From the NCBI RefSeq assembly GCF_016907455.1, contig NZ_JAFBCB010000001.1, positions 2,914,001-2,978,000 of the forward strand: a stretch of 64,000 nt of DNA, read 5' to 3'. Positions 10,076 through 18,802 of the stretch are shown piece by piece; position 1 is the stretch's first letter; every line of letters begins with the position of its first letter. Source of the DNA: Brachybacterium muris. GTDB lineage: Bacteria; Actinomycetota; Actinomycetes; Actinomycetales; Dermabacteraceae. The translations under genes and the position numbers were made by a program. The notes below the pieces were generated by a model that was not told the origin of the DNA, did no database searches, and saw nothing but the letters and a program-made list of their open reading frames with translations.

Positions 10076-10999
10076 TCACTTCACCGAGCCTGCTGCGAGG
10101 CCGCCGATGATGCGTCGCTGGAACAGCAGCACCACGATGATCAACGGCACCGTCACGATCACACCAGCGGCCATTTTCGTGCCGTACGGGGTGTCGTAGC
10201 CGGAGATGCCCGTGAACTTGGAGATGGCCACGTTCGCCGTCTGCATCAGCGGGTTATTCACCATCGTCAGGGCGATCAGGAACTCGTTCCAGGCCGCGAT
10301 GAAGGTGATGATGGCGGTGGTGAAGATGCCCGGCGTGGCCAGCGGCAGGATCACCCGATAGAAAGCTCCCATCCGCGTGGTGCCGTCCACCATCGCCGCC
10401 TGTTCGAGCTCCACCGGCAGCTGCCGGAAGAACGCATTGAGGTTCCACACCGCCAGGGGCAGCGCGAAGGAGATCGACGGAAGGATCATCGCCTGGTAGG
10501 TGTTGATCCAGTTCCAGGGCCACCAGTCGTACCCGCCGGTGAACAGCTTCAGCAGCGGCACGACCAGGGTGATCACGGGAAACATGGACGTGGCCACGAT
10601 GATGAACATGACCGCGACCTTGCCGCGGAACTCCAGCCTCGCCATCGCATAGGCACCCAGCACCCCGAGCGTGATCACGATCAGCGTGGTGCCTCCGGCC
10701 ACGATCAACGAGTTGAGCAGCGCCCGGCTGAAGTTGTTCGACGGATCGAACACGGCGATGTAGTTCTCCACGCTGATCGGTGAGGGGATCAGTTCGGTGG
10801 AACGACCCTCACTGGGCTGGCGCAGGGAGGAGACGACCATCCAGTAGAACGGTGCCAGGCAGTACACCAGGATGAACGCCATCCCGAGGCCCACCACGAT
10901 CTTGCCGGCCGTGCCACCCTTGATGGGGCGAGGTTTCAGGACCTGGCCGTCGCGGGAGCGCACCTCGTTCTTCGCCGTGGGGGTCGAGGTGGCGCTCAT
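10076..10999 (-). CDS. Carbohydrate ABC transporter permease, MalG type
   Basis: 307-residue inner-membrane permease with six predicted transmembrane segments. The EAA-type loop that docks the ATPase is seen at EQAAMVDGTTRMGAFYRVIL. It is the second permease of a binding-protein-dependent sugar importer and its start overlaps the stop of the first permease by 4 bases (ATGA). No ATPase gene is linked; CUT1 systems often use a shared MsmK-type ATPase encoded elsewhere. IS21 copy 1 lies directly downstream. The substrate cannot be read from the sequence; maltose/trehalose-type sugars are plausible. Confidence 0.88.
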   Translation of the reverse strand: MSATSTPTAKNEVRSRDGQVLKPRPIKGGTAGKIVVGLGMAFILVYCLAPFYWMVVSSLRQPSEGRSTELIPSPISVENYIAVFDPSNNFSRALLNSLIVAGGTTLIVITLGVLGAYAMARLEFRGKVAVMFIIVATSMFPVITLVVPLLKLFTGGYDWWPWNWINTYQAMILPSISFALPLAVWNLNAFFRQLPVELEQAAMVDGTTRMGAFYRVILPLATPGIFTTAIITFIAAWNEFLIALTMVNNPLMQTANVAISKFTGISGYDTPYGTKMAAGVIVTVPLIIVVLLFQRRIIGGLAAGSVK

Positions 11000-11973
11000 G
11001 CCATGCTCCCTTCACTGGTGTTGCGGAATCGACGCGGGCTCTTGCGGCCACCTGCCTTCGTTGGCTGCTGCTCGCCGAGCACATCGGCGCCCAGCAGCTT
11101 GACGAACAGGAAGGCCACCAGGCAGATGTAGGCGAACAGCACCATCGAGTACGCCGATGCCATGCCATAGTCCGTCTTCGCCGCGGCGTCGGAGGCCAGC
11201 ATGGAGAGGGTCTGCCCACTGGCCAGTCGGCCCAGCAGCACGTACGGCAGGTCGAACATGCGCATGGCGTCCAGCAGCCGGAACAGCACCGCGACCACGA
11301 GTACGGGGCGGACCAGCGGCAGTGTGATCCGCCAGAAAGTCTGCCAGCGCGAAGCGCCGTCCACCTTCGCGGCCTCGTACACCTGGGTGTCGATGGTCTG
11401 CAGCCCTGCCAGGGTGAGCAGCCCGATGAACGGCGCCGTCTTCCAGATGTCGGCGATCAGCACCGCGGCCTGCGCTTGGATGCCCTCGGTGGTCCACAGG
11501 ATCTGGGTGTTGATCAGACGGTTGGCGATGCCGTTGGCATCGAAGATCAACTGCCACATGAGCGCGGAGACCACCGTGGGGATCGCCCACGGCACCAGGA
11601 TCGAGGCGCGCACGATGCCGGTTGCCCGCATCGCCCTGGCCATGATCAGCGCCATCGAGACGCCGAGGACTGTCTCGATGCTCACGCCGACCACCGTGAA
11701 CATGGTGGTGTTCCAGAACGCGTTCCAGAACCCGGCGCCTGCTCCGGCACCGGTGAAGGCGTCGTAGTAGTTCTGGAGGCCCACGAAGGTCTCGCCTTGC
11801 TGGATGAGGCCCGTGGTGGGGTCGATGTCCCCTCCGGACTGGTGGAGCGACTGCCACGCCGACAGGATCAGCGGGAAGCCCACCACCAGGGCCAGGAGGA
11901 TCAGGGTGGGCAGGAGGAGCAGGTTGGCCAGCGCCCCCTGCCCGCCCGTGACTTTCCTGCGGGGTCGGGCCAC
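10996..11973 (-). CDS. Carbohydrate ABC transporter permease, MalF/UgpA type
   Basis: 325-residue CUT1-family permease. A hydrophobic segment is visible near residues 18-38 and five more follow. The ATPase-docking loop EAAKVDGASRWQTFWRITLP is present. It forms the heterodimeric channel with the downstream MalG-type permease, with which it overlaps by 4 bases. It lies 6 bases after the binding-protein gene, so the three genes form one operon. Family call is secure, substrate unknown. Confidence 0.88.
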   Translation of the reverse strand: MARPRRKVTGGQGALANLLLLPTLILLALVVGFPLILSAWQSLHQSGGDIDPTTGLIQQGETFVGLQNYYDAFTGAGAGAGFWNAFWNTTMFTVVGVSIETVLGVSMALIMARAMRATGIVRASILVPWAIPTVVSALMWQLIFDANGIANRLINTQILWTTEGIQAQAAVLIADIWKTAPFIGLLTLAGLQTIDTQVYEAAKVDGASRWQTFWRITLPLVRPVLVVAVLFRLLDAMRMFDLPYVLLGRLASGQTLSMLASDAAAKTDYGMASAYSMVLFAYICLVAFLFVKLLGADVLGEQQPTKAGGRKSPRRFRNTSEGSMA

Positions 11974-11979
11974 GGAGGA

Positions 11980-13341
11980 TCAGCCCCCGAGCTCGGTGAG
12001 CTGTTGCTGGAGACCCTCCATCGCCGCCTGCACCTCGCTGTCGCCGGAGATGGCGCCGTAGGCGGCTTCCTGGATGGCCTGGGTGACGTCCCCGTACTTG
12101 ACCACCTGGGGGCGCACGACGCCGGTCTCGATCGATGACTTCAGCTCCTCGATGAAGTCGAACGCCTCGATCACCTCGGGGTCCTCGTACACCGAGGCCA
12201 TGGCGGTGGGTGTGGTGGTGTTGAGCATCCAGGCGCGCTGCTGCTCGAACTCGGTCATGAAGGCGATGAAGTCCACCGCGGTACCGGCGTTCTTGGCGAA
12301 GGCGCTGATGGCGTAGTTGGCTCCACCCAGGGTCGATGCCCCCGCCTCCTTCACGCCGGGCACCAGGCCGACGCCGATCTTGCCGTTGACCTCGGAGGAG
12401 CCGTCCTCCGCCTGGGCCAGCTCCCACACGTAGGGCCAGTTGGTCTGGAAGATCAGGCGGCCGTCCTGGAACGCCTGACGGGTCGGCTCCTCCATGTAGG
12501 TGAGGGCCTCCTCCGGGATGTGACCACTGTCGAAGCCGTCACGGATGGCCTGGATCGCCGAGATCGCCTCGGGCGAGTCGGCCTGCGGGTTGCCCTTGTC
12601 ATCGAACAGGCTGCCGCCGGCGGACTGGATGGTGGCCGCCGTCTGGCAGGTGAGGCCCTCGTACTTGGCGAACTGGGCGCCGTAGCCGAGCATGTCGGGA
12701 TTGTCGGCCTTGACGTCATCGATGATCTGCCACATCTCCTCGAAGGTCTTCGGGGGCTCGGTGTGGCCGGCGGCGTCCAGGAGGTCCTTGCGGTAGAACA
12801 GCAGCTGAGCGTTGGTGGTGAATGGGACGGCGTACAGCTTGTCGAAGTAGGTGCCGGTGGCGACCGCTCCGGGCAGCAGCTCGTCCAGCGGGAACTTGTC
12901 CTTGGGGAGCTCCACCACCCACTGGTTGGCAGCGAACTCCGCGGTCCAGATGATGTCCAGGCTCACCACGGTGTAGGCGTCGGACTGCGCCTGGGCGTTG
13001 TTGATGAACTGGGCACGCTGCTCGTCAGCGGATTCAGGGAGTTCGATCATGGTGACCGTCTCGTCGGGGTGCTCGCTGTTCCAGCGGTCCAGGAACTCCT
13101 TGAGCTGACCGGTGGTGTCCTTGCCGCGGGCCAGGGTGATGGGGCCGCGCTGCTCGAAGTCGACCGTGGGGCCACTACCCCCACCGCTTCCACCGTCGGA
13201 GCCGCCATCTCCTCCGCCGGATCCACCGCAGGCTGCGAGGGACAGGGCGGCAGTGCCGACTGCTCCCGCACCGAGAACCGTGCGGCGGGTTGCCTGGTGA
13301 CTGCGGTCGTTGTTCTCACCGGGGCGGTGTGTGGCGGTCAT
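11980..13341 (-). CDS. Sugar ABC transporter substrate-binding lipoprotein
   Basis: 453-residue extracellular solute-binding protein (family 1). The signal region carries a twin arginine (R19-R20) followed by a hydrophobic run and the lipobox LAAC (35-38), so C38 should be lipidated. A Gly/Ser linker follows. It delivers a carbohydrate to the two downstream permeases. The ATG at 13341 is chosen because GGGAG lies 8 bases upstream; an in-frame upstream ATG would add 16 residues without improving the signal peptide. A -35/-10 pair and a palindromic operator candidate lie upstream at 13395-13456. Confidence 0.9.
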   Translation of the reverse strand: MTATHRPGENNDRSHQATRRTVLGAGAVGTAALSLAACGGSGGGDGGSDGGSGGGSGPTVDFEQRGPITLARGKDTTGQLKEFLDRWNSEHPDETVTMIELPESADEQRAQFINNAQAQSDAYTVVSLDIIWTAEFAANQWVVELPKDKFPLDELLPGAVATGTYFDKLYAVPFTTNAQLLFYRKDLLDAAGHTEPPKTFEEMWQIIDDVKADNPDMLGYGAQFAKYEGLTCQTAATIQSAGGSLFDDKGNPQADSPEAISAIQAIRDGFDSGHIPEEALTYMEEPTRQAFQDGRLIFQTNWPYVWELAQAEDGSSEVNGKIGVGLVPGVKEAGASTLGGANYAISAFAKNAGTAVDFIAFMTEFEQQRAWMLNTTTPTAMASVYEDPEVIEAFDFIEELKSSIETGVVRPQVVKYGDVTQAIQEAAYGAISGDSEVQAAMEGLQQQLTELGG

Positions 13342-13394
13342 GGTGTACTCCCTGAGCTGTCGTCGATGGACGACGGCTTCGTCGCCCATTGCGG

Positions 13395-13424
13395 ACTGTA
13401 GTGGGCTACTTCACAGCAGAGCAA
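13395..13424 (-). promoter_or_regulatory. Putative promoter of the sugar ABC operon
   Basis: On the minus strand TTGCTC (-35; complement of 13419-13424) and TACAGT (-10; complement of 13395-13400) are separated by 18 bp, about 55 bp upstream of the binding-protein start. The match is reasonable but not proven. Confidence 0.35.
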
Positions 13425-13439
13425 GGTGATGGTCCCGGC

Positions 13440-13456
13440 GTTACCAGTTCGTTAAC
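13440..13456. promoter_or_regulatory. Candidate operator palindrome of the sugar ABC operon
   Basis: The 17-bp imperfect inverted repeat GTTACCAGTTCGTTAAC lies just upstream of the -35 box. Its half-site pattern (GTTAnC...GnTAAC) and size would suit a LacI- or ROK-type sugar regulator, but no regulator gene is adjacent. Confidence 0.3.
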
Positions 13457-13566
13457 CGGGGCGGTCACACCGGGTATCGGTAGTCTCCAGCGCGAAAACT
13501 GGACGTAATCGGGCTCTACAAGGGAGGGCCCGGCCGTCCGTCAGGGCCGGTCGGTAGATTGGGGGC

Positions 13567-14643
13567 ATGACTTCCACCCCCGATCACGACGATCACGGGT
13601 TCGCGAGCGCACTGCGCCTGCCGGAACCGCTCGCCCCCGATCCGTCCACCGCCCCCGGCCTGCGCTGGGGGGTGATCTCCCCCGGTCATATCGCCGATCA
13701 GTTCACGGCCACTGCGCACCGGGCCACCCAGTCCCGCATCGTAGCGGTCTCCTCCCGCTCCCAGGAGCGGGCCGAGGAGTTCGCTGCGAAGCACGGAGCC
13801 GGCGGTGCCTTCGGATCGGTCGAGGCGATGCTGGAGGCGGGCGGCGTCGATGCCGTGTACGTGGCCTCCCCCCACGCCCAGCACCACCAGTACGCCCGTG
13901 CGGTGCTGGAGGCGGATCTGCCCGTGGTGGTGGAGAAGGCCTTCACGCTGAACGCACCCCAGGCGGAGGACCTGTTCCAGCTGGCCGCCCAGCGGCAGCT
14001 GTTCGTGATGGAGGCGATGTGGGCGCGCTTCCTGCCGCAGTACGACGTTCTGCGGCAGGTGCTCGACTCCGGGGTGCTGGGCGGGATCATCGAGGTCGCC
14101 GCCGAGCACGGCCAGTTCTTCGAGGAGGACGCCGAGCACCGCCTGTACGCACCTGAGCTTGGTGGCGGTGCCCTGCTGGACCTGGGCGTGTACCCGCTCT
14201 CCTTCGCCCAGATGGTGGTGGGGGACCTGACGGACCCGGCGATCCAGGGCGACCTCGCCTTCACCGGTGTGGACGCCTACGTGGGCCTGCTGGCCCGCGG
14301 CGCACGGGGCGGTCGCGCCCGTGTGGCCACCACCCTGCAGGCCCGGATGCCCAATGAGGCCGTGGTCGTCGGGACCGACGGCACGGCCCGCCTCTCCGGC
14401 CCGTTCTACGCCCCGGGCACCCTCACCGTGACCCTGCGCGACGGCCGGTCCGCGCGCTTCGAGCACCCCGGCCCCTCCGGGGACGGCATGGCCTACGAGA
14501 TCGCTGAGGCCGCCCGTTGCATCACCGCCGGGGATCTGGAGTCCCCTGTCATGAACTGGGAGGACACGATCAGCGTGATGCGCACGATGGATGCGGCCCG
14601 CGCCGCCCTGGGCGTCACCTACCCCCAGGAGGAGCAGGCATGA
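13567..14643 (+). CDS. Gfo/Idh/MocA-family oxidoreductase
   Basis: 358-residue NAD(P)-dependent dehydrogenase. The Rossmann fold begins at LRWGVISPGHIA (about residues 32-43). The catalytic-site motif EKAFTLN corresponds to the family's EKP motif. The N-terminal extension and overall sequence resemble the dihydrodiol dehydrogenase branch. It probably oxidises a sugar or polyol, which suits its place next to a sugar importer, but the substrate is unknown. TAGATT ends 6 nt before the ATG and no ribosome binding site is present, so the mRNA is probably leaderless. The stop overlaps the start of tmk (ATGA). Confidence 0.87.
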   Translation: MTSTPDHDDHGFASALRLPEPLAPDPSTAPGLRWGVISPGHIADQFTATAHRATQSRIVAVSSRSQERAEEFAAKHGAGGAFGSVEAMLEAGGVDAVYVASPHAQHHQYARAVLEADLPVVVEKAFTLNAPQAEDLFQLAAQRQLFVMEAMWARFLPQYDVLRQVLDSGVLGGIIEVAAEHGQFFEEDAEHRLYAPELGGGALLDLGVYPLSFAQMVVGDLTDPAIQGDLAFTGVDAYVGLLARGARGGRARVATTLQARMPNEAVVVGTDGTARLSGPFYAPGTLTVTLRDGRSARFEHPGPSGDGMAYEIAEAARCITAGDLESPVMNWEDTISVMRTMDAARAALGVTYPQEEQA

Positions 14644-15368
14644 GCGTCCTGGACTCCACCACCTTGCGGATCCCCGCCCCGCGCCCGCCGCGACGCGGCG
14701 TGTTCGTCTCCTTCGAGGGTGGTGACGGCGCCGGCAAGTCCACCCAGATGGCGATGCTGCGCGAGCACCTGATCCACGAGCGTCAGGTCTCCGAGGACCT
14801 GGTGCTCACCACCCGCGAGCCGGGCGGCACGCCCCTGGGTGAGCAGATCCGTTCCCTGCTGCTGCACGGGGAGCACGTGGACGAGCGGGCCGAGGCCCTG
14901 CTGTACGCGGCCGATCGCGCCCACCACATCGCCACGGTGGTTCGCCCGCACCTGGCCCGTGGGGGCTTGGTGCTGGGTGACCGCTACCTCGACTCCTCGA
15001 TCGCCTACCAGGGAGCCGGTCGCGCCCTGGAGGCGGACCAGATCGGGGCGCTGTCGCTGTGGGCCACCGGGGGCCTGCTGCCGGACCGCACCATCCTGCT
15101 GGACCTGCCGCCGGAGGTGCTGGACGAGCGACGGGACGCCCAGGAGCTGGACCGCCTGGAGCAGGCCGGCCGTGAGTTCCATGCCGCAGTGCGCGCCATG
15201 TTCCTGGACATGGCCCGGGCCGAGCCCGAGCGGTTCCAGGTGATCGACGGGACCCAGTCCCGCGATGAGGTGCACGCGCAGGTGCTGGAGGCCGTGGCCG
15301 AGGTGCTGGACCGCTACGACCCCACCTTCGAGCCCCCTGCCGCGGTCTCCCACCGGGACGAGCAGTGA
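14640..15368 (+). CDS. tmk: Thymidylate kinase (dTMP kinase)
   Basis: 242-residue cytoplasmic kinase converting dTMP to dTDP for DNA synthesis. The P-loop is EGGDGAGKST (residues 26-35), followed by the TTREPGGTPLGE region and the DRYLDSSIAYQG motif that binds dTMP. The start overlaps the stop of the preceding oxidoreductase. It is followed after 34 bp by holB, the common tmk-holB pairing of Actinobacteria and Firmicutes. Confidence 0.95.
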   Translation: MSVLDSTTLRIPAPRPPRRGVFVSFEGGDGAGKSTQMAMLREHLIHERQVSEDLVLTTREPGGTPLGEQIRSLLLHGEHVDERAEALLYAADRAHHIATVVRPHLARGGLVLGDRYLDSSIAYQGAGRALEADQIGALSLWATGGLLPDRTILLDLPPEVLDERRDAQELDRLEQAGREFHAAVRAMFLDMARAEPERFQVIDGTQSRDEVHAQVLEAVAEVLDRYDPTFEPPAAVSHRDEQ

Positions 15369-15402
15369 GGGGCACGACCGAGCAGGTCACGGCGGTGGTG
15401 GC

Positions 15403-16542
15403 ATGAGCGTGTGGGACGACGTGGTGGGCCAGGAGCAAGCGGTCGCACAGTTCCGTCGAGCCGCCTCCCCGGAGGGTTCACTGGCGCAGGCCTGGCTCAT
15501 CACCGGACCGCCCGGTTCCGGTCGGTCCACGGCTGCCCGCGCCTTCGCTGCCACCCTGCAGTGCGAGCACGGCACCGGGTGCGGGGCGTGCCGGAGCTGT
15601 CGCATGGTGCTGGCGAACACCCACCCCGATGTCACGGTCGTGGCCACCGACAAGCTGTCGATCTCCAAGGACGATGTGCGCGCCCTGGTGCTCACCGCGC
15701 AGCGCGCCCCGGCAACCGGCCGCCACCGGGTGCTGGTGGTGGAGGATGCCGACCGGATGAGCGCGGGCACCTTCAACGTGCTGCTGAAGTCGATCGAGGA
15801 GCCGCCGCCGTCCACCGTCTGGATGCTGTGCGCCCCCTCGGCGGAGGACCTCGCTCCCACCATCAAGTCCCGGTGCCGCCTGGTGAGCCTGTCCGTCCCC
15901 TCCTCGCAGGTGGTGGCGGAGCTCCTGGTGCGCCGCGACGGTGTGGATCCGCAGTTGGCCGAGCGCTCCGCTCGTGCGGCGCAGGGGCACATCGGGCTGG
16001 CCCTGCGCTATGCCACCCAGGCCGGTGCGCTCGATGCCCGCGAGGAGTCCGCGCGCACCCTGCTGGGCCTGCGGGGAGCGGGAGAAGCCGTGATGGCCGC
16101 CCAGGCGTTGGTGGAGCGCGCCACCTCCGAGGCGAAGGCGCACTCCGATGCCGTGGCCGAGGAGGAGAAGGCGGCGTTCCTGCGCTCGGCGGGGATCGAC
16201 GACGGCAAGGTGCCGCCGTCCCTGCGCTCCCAGGTGAAGCAGCTCGAGGATGATGCGAAACGGCGGCAGACCCGCCTGGTACGGGACGTGCTGGACCGCT
16301 ATCTGCTGGACGCCCACTCGGTGCTGCGTGACGTGCTCACCGTGCAGATCGGTTCCGGTGGGGAGCTGGTGAACCCGGGCGTTGAGGCGGAGATCCGGCG
16401 CGCGGCCGGCACCGGGGAGGGTCGGATCACGCTCGGTCTGCTGGAGGCGGTGCAGGAGGCACGGGCCCGGATCGCAGGGAACGTGCCACCGCTGCTGGCG
16501 ATCGAGGCACTGCTGGCACGGATCGCCGTCGCTCAGCGCTGA
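15403..16542 (+). CDS. holB: DNA polymerase III subunit delta'
   Basis: 379-residue clamp-loader subunit. The zinc-binding cysteines are C54, C60, C63 and C66. The nucleotide-binding loop reads GPPGSGRST (residues 35-43), with arginine in place of the usual lysine, consistent with delta' being a non-hydrolysing subunit of the loader. The sensor-1 region and SIEEPP arginine-finger-like segment follow. It lies directly after tmk. The start is the ATG at 15403 with a weak GGTGG-type site; upstream starts fall inside tmk. Confidence 0.93.
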   Translation: MSVWDDVVGQEQAVAQFRRAASPEGSLAQAWLITGPPGSGRSTAARAFAATLQCEHGTGCGACRSCRMVLANTHPDVTVVATDKLSISKDDVRALVLTAQRAPATGRHRVLVVEDADRMSAGTFNVLLKSIEEPPPSTVWMLCAPSAEDLAPTIKSRCRLVSLSVPSSQVVAELLVRRDGVDPQLAERSARAAQGHIGLALRYATQAGALDAREESARTLLGLRGAGEAVMAAQALVERATSEAKAHSDAVAEEEKAAFLRSAGIDDGKVPPSLRSQVKQLEDDAKRRQTRLVRDVLDRYLLDAHSVLRDVLTVQIGSGGELVNPGVEAEIRRAAGTGEGRITLGLLEAVQEARARIAGNVPPLLAIEALLARIAVAQR

Positions 16543-16556
16543 GGCCTCCTCAGCGC
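16536..16556. terminator. Bidirectional hairpin between holB and the DUF3027 gene
   Basis: A 9-bp perfect stem (GCGCTGAGG with CCTCAGCGC) with a 3-nt loop overlaps the holB stop. It lies in the 44-bp gap between convergent genes, so it may end transcription from both sides. No T tract is seen. Confidence 0.5.
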
Positions 16557-16586
16557 CGAGACCGCCCGGCCGGCGAGCTGGTGCCG

Positions 16587-17495
16587 TCAGGCCTGCGGGC
16601 TCTGGACCTCGGTATCGCCTTGAACAGGCTCGCCCTCAGTCGGCGTGCCATGGGCGGGGCCCTCGGTCTCGGCCCCGGCCTCGGACTGGCCAGGCTGCTC
16701 CGGAGCGGGCTTCTGGTACTCCAGGTCCAGCTCGTCCACGATAACGCCGGTGGCGCGGGGGATCTCCGGGTCCGCGTCGTCCTTGCCGGTCTCGGAATGG
16801 GCACCGCAGCCGTAACCCAGGTGCACCACGCGGCCGTCGGCCGGGGACCACTCGTTCGTGCACACCCCGAACTCGTGCCGCAGGGAACCGCTGAGCAGGG
16901 ATAGGAAGCCGCAGCTGGCGCAGTTCGCAGAGATGGTGCCGCGGCGCTTGCGCTCCGAGGTGGGACGGGGACCGAAATCGCTCTCGGCCCAGCGCTCGGC
17001 AGCCTCCGCACGGCCCACCGGGGACAGCACCCGGACGCGGCCCAGGCCCAGCTCCCAGTTCGCCACGCGATCAGCGTCCTCGTCGCCGGTGTTCTCGTAG
17101 CCGTGCTCGAGGCGCTCGTCGTACTCCTTGTACGGCATGAGGTCGTCGGCGCCGACGTCCTCCGGCTTCAGTCGCTCGGACCAGGGCTCCCAGTCGGGGG
17201 CCAGCAGGGCGTCCTCGCCGGGCAGCAGGGCGGTCTCGGCCACGGTGGCGCTCTTCGCGCGGGGGGCGCGCACCAGGATCGCCACCCACGACCAGCCGCG
17301 GTAGCCGGGCATCAGGCAGTCGAACACGTGGGTGACCACGCGGTCGCCGCTGGCCTCGACCCGCAGGTGCTCGCCGACCTGGCCGGGCTCGGTGACGTCC
17401 TCGAGCGCGGTGCGTGCGAGGTCGACGGCCTCGGCCGCGATCGCGTCGAGCTTGGGGCGGGCGGTGCGGCGGGGGGCGGTGGTGGCTGGTGTCAT
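16587..17495 (-). CDS. DUF3027-family protein
   Basis: 302-residue protein of an actinobacterial family of unknown function. A cysteine pair in NCASCGF and further cysteines in VCTNEW and GYGCG suggest a metal site in the second half. The C-terminal 50 residues are acidic and low-complexity (E/P/G-rich). It starts 2 bp after the cold-shock gene stop, and these two genes are commonly neighbours in Micrococcales, so they are probably one transcript. No enzymatic motif is recognised. Confidence 0.75.
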   Translation of the reverse strand: MTPATTAPRRTARPKLDAIAAEAVDLARTALEDVTEPGQVGEHLRVEASGDRVVTHVFDCLMPGYRGWSWVAILVRAPRAKSATVAETALLPGEDALLAPDWEPWSERLKPEDVGADDLMPYKEYDERLEHGYENTGDEDADRVANWELGLGRVRVLSPVGRAEAAERWAESDFGPRPTSERKRRGTISANCASCGFLSLLSGSLRHEFGVCTNEWSPADGRVVHLGYGCGAHSETGKDDADPEIPRATGVIVDELDLEYQKPAPEQPGQSEAGAETEGPAHGTPTEGEPVQGDTEVQSPQA

Positions 17496-17497
17496 GC

Positions 17498-17884
17498 TCA
17501 GGCCTCGAAACTGTCGGCGACGGCGCGCAGCACGGTGGAAATCTTCTGAGCGTGCCCGCGATCGGGGTAGCGGCCCTTGCGCAGGCCGTTGGAGGCGTCG
17601 TCCAGCAGGCGGATGAGGTCCTCGACCATCACCGCCATGTCGTCCGGCTTGGGGCGACGCGCGCGGCTCACCGAGGGTGCCGGCTCCATCAGCTGCAGGG
17701 ACAGCACCTGGGGGCCGCGACGGCCGTCCACCATGTCGAACTCCACCCGGGCACCGGGGCGCAGGGTGGCCACCCCATCGGGCAGGTTCGAGGCATGGAC
17801 GTACACGCTCTGACCGTCCTCGTCATCGAGGATGAAGCCGAAGCCCTTCTCGGCATCGTAGAACTTGACCTTGCCACGTGGCAC
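17498..17884 (-). CDS. Cold-shock domain protein with C-terminal extension
   Basis: 128-residue protein. Residues 1-66 form a cold-shock (CspA-type) domain with RNP1-like KGFGFI (13-18) and RNP2-like VYVHAS (27-32); an approximately 60-residue helical extension follows, longer than a plain Csp of about 67 residues. It binds single-stranded RNA or DNA and may act as an RNA chaperone. The start is GTG at 17884. A TAGACT -10 box at 18017-18022 would give a leader of about 125 nt, in line with the long leaders of cold-shock genes. Confidence 0.88.
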   Translation of the reverse strand: MPRGKVKFYDAEKGFGFILDDEDGQSVYVHASNLPDGVATLRPGARVEFDMVDGRRGPQVLSLQLMEPAPSVSRARRPKPDDMAVMVEDLIRLLDDASNGLRKGRYPDRGHAQKISTVLRAVADSFEA

Positions 17885-18022
17885 GTGGATCCCGCCTTGT
17901 CTGCTGTCATGGAACTGCTGGTCCTGGGGTCCCGGCGGGCCCTTCGTGCACCGGGGCGCCTCATCGGGCGCGGTGCGGGCATGCTCGCCGGGCGCCGGGG
18001 GTCCCGGCGACGCTCAAGTCTA
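17885..18022 (-). promoter_or_regulatory. Putative promoter and long 5' leader of the cold-shock gene
   Basis: On the minus strand TAGACT (complement of 18017-18022) could start transcription near 18010. The leader then opens with a 7-bp GC hairpin (17993-17999 with 18003-18009). Temperature-responsive leaders are known for csp genes, but no conserved cold box is recognised here. Confidence 0.3.
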
Positions 18023-18052
18023 CAGTCCACCTCCCCGGAGCGGGGTGTGAGG

Positions 18053-18802
18053 TCAGGCCCGTCGACGCTCCGGTGGTATCTCCCGCACCGGGGCATCCCA
18101 CGGCACGGGGTCCAGTCCCAATCCACTGAGCGCCTGCTCGATGATCATGGCGGTGAACCCCCACACGAACGCCCCGTCGGGCAGGTCGTACACGGGGCCG
18201 ACAGGCCTGCCGTCGAGCACGCCGCGGAACTGTCGCGCAGGGTCGGTGAGTGAGCTGTCGCCGGTGAGGGCGGCCCACACCACCCGCTCCACCTCCACCG
18301 GGTCCTGTGCCCGCAGCGGGGGCCGGGTCGGGGCCCAGGCCAGCACCGGGGTGACGTGCTGGGAGCGCCAGGGCATGGGGATGCCGGCGAAGGACCCCAG
18401 CACCGTCACGGCCTGCGGATCCAGCCCGGTCTCCTCCTGCGCCTCCCGCAGGGCGGTATGCACCACGTCGGGGTCCCCCGGGTCCACGCCGCCGCCGGGC
18501 AGCGCGAACTGACCGGGCTGGGACCGCAGGGCGTGGCCGCGCTCCTCGAGCGCCAGATGGGCATCGTCCAGGTCGTTGCCCGCCACCAGCAGCAGCACGG
18601 CACTGCGGCGGGTGGGGCGAGTGCCGTCGATCCGCTCCTGGGCGTCACGGGTGCGGTCCAGCAGCACCTCTCCCCCGCGCCCAGCACGGTCCGCGAGGTG
18701 GGCGAGGAACCCGGGGTGGGCGGGGCCTGCAGCAGTGCCCGGCCGAACCCCTCTGCCCTCAGCCCTCGGTCCGTCCTCCGCCATCGCTTCGTCGCCGCCC
18801 AT
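18053..18802 (-). CDS. Nudix hydrolase, CoA pyrophosphatase (NudL-like)
   Basis: 249-residue Nudix protein expected to cleave coenzyme A to 3',5'-ADP and phosphopantetheine. The UPF0035-type signature QPGQFALPGGG (residues 95-105) leads into the Nudix box ending REAQEETGL (119-127); the first Glu of the box is replaced by Pro, as in relatives. The ATG overlaps the nth stop by one base (TGATG), so it is translationally coupled to nth. The same pairing is found at the M. tuberculosis Rv3672c-Rv3674c locus. No ligand evidence beyond family membership. Confidence 0.85.
   Translation of the reverse strand: MGGDEAMAEDGPRAEGRGVRPGTAAGPAHPGFLAHLADRAGRGGEVLLDRTRDAQERIDGTRPTRRSAVLLLVAGNDLDDAHLALEERGHALRSQPGQFALPGGGVDPGDPDVVHTALREAQEETGLDPQAVTVLGSFAGIPMPWRSQHVTPVLAWAPTRPPLRAQDPVEVERVVWAALTGDSSLTDPARQFRGVLDGRPVGPVYDLPDGAFVWGFTAMIIEQALSGLGLDPVPWDAPVREIPPERRRA

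Noticed and set aside
10058..10085. Similar GTCGTCACTT strings on both sides of IS21 copy 1 as an extended target duplication
   Set aside because: They do not abut the element; the true duplication is the 6-bp CTTAAC, and the other similarity is part of the terminator region and the permease stop.
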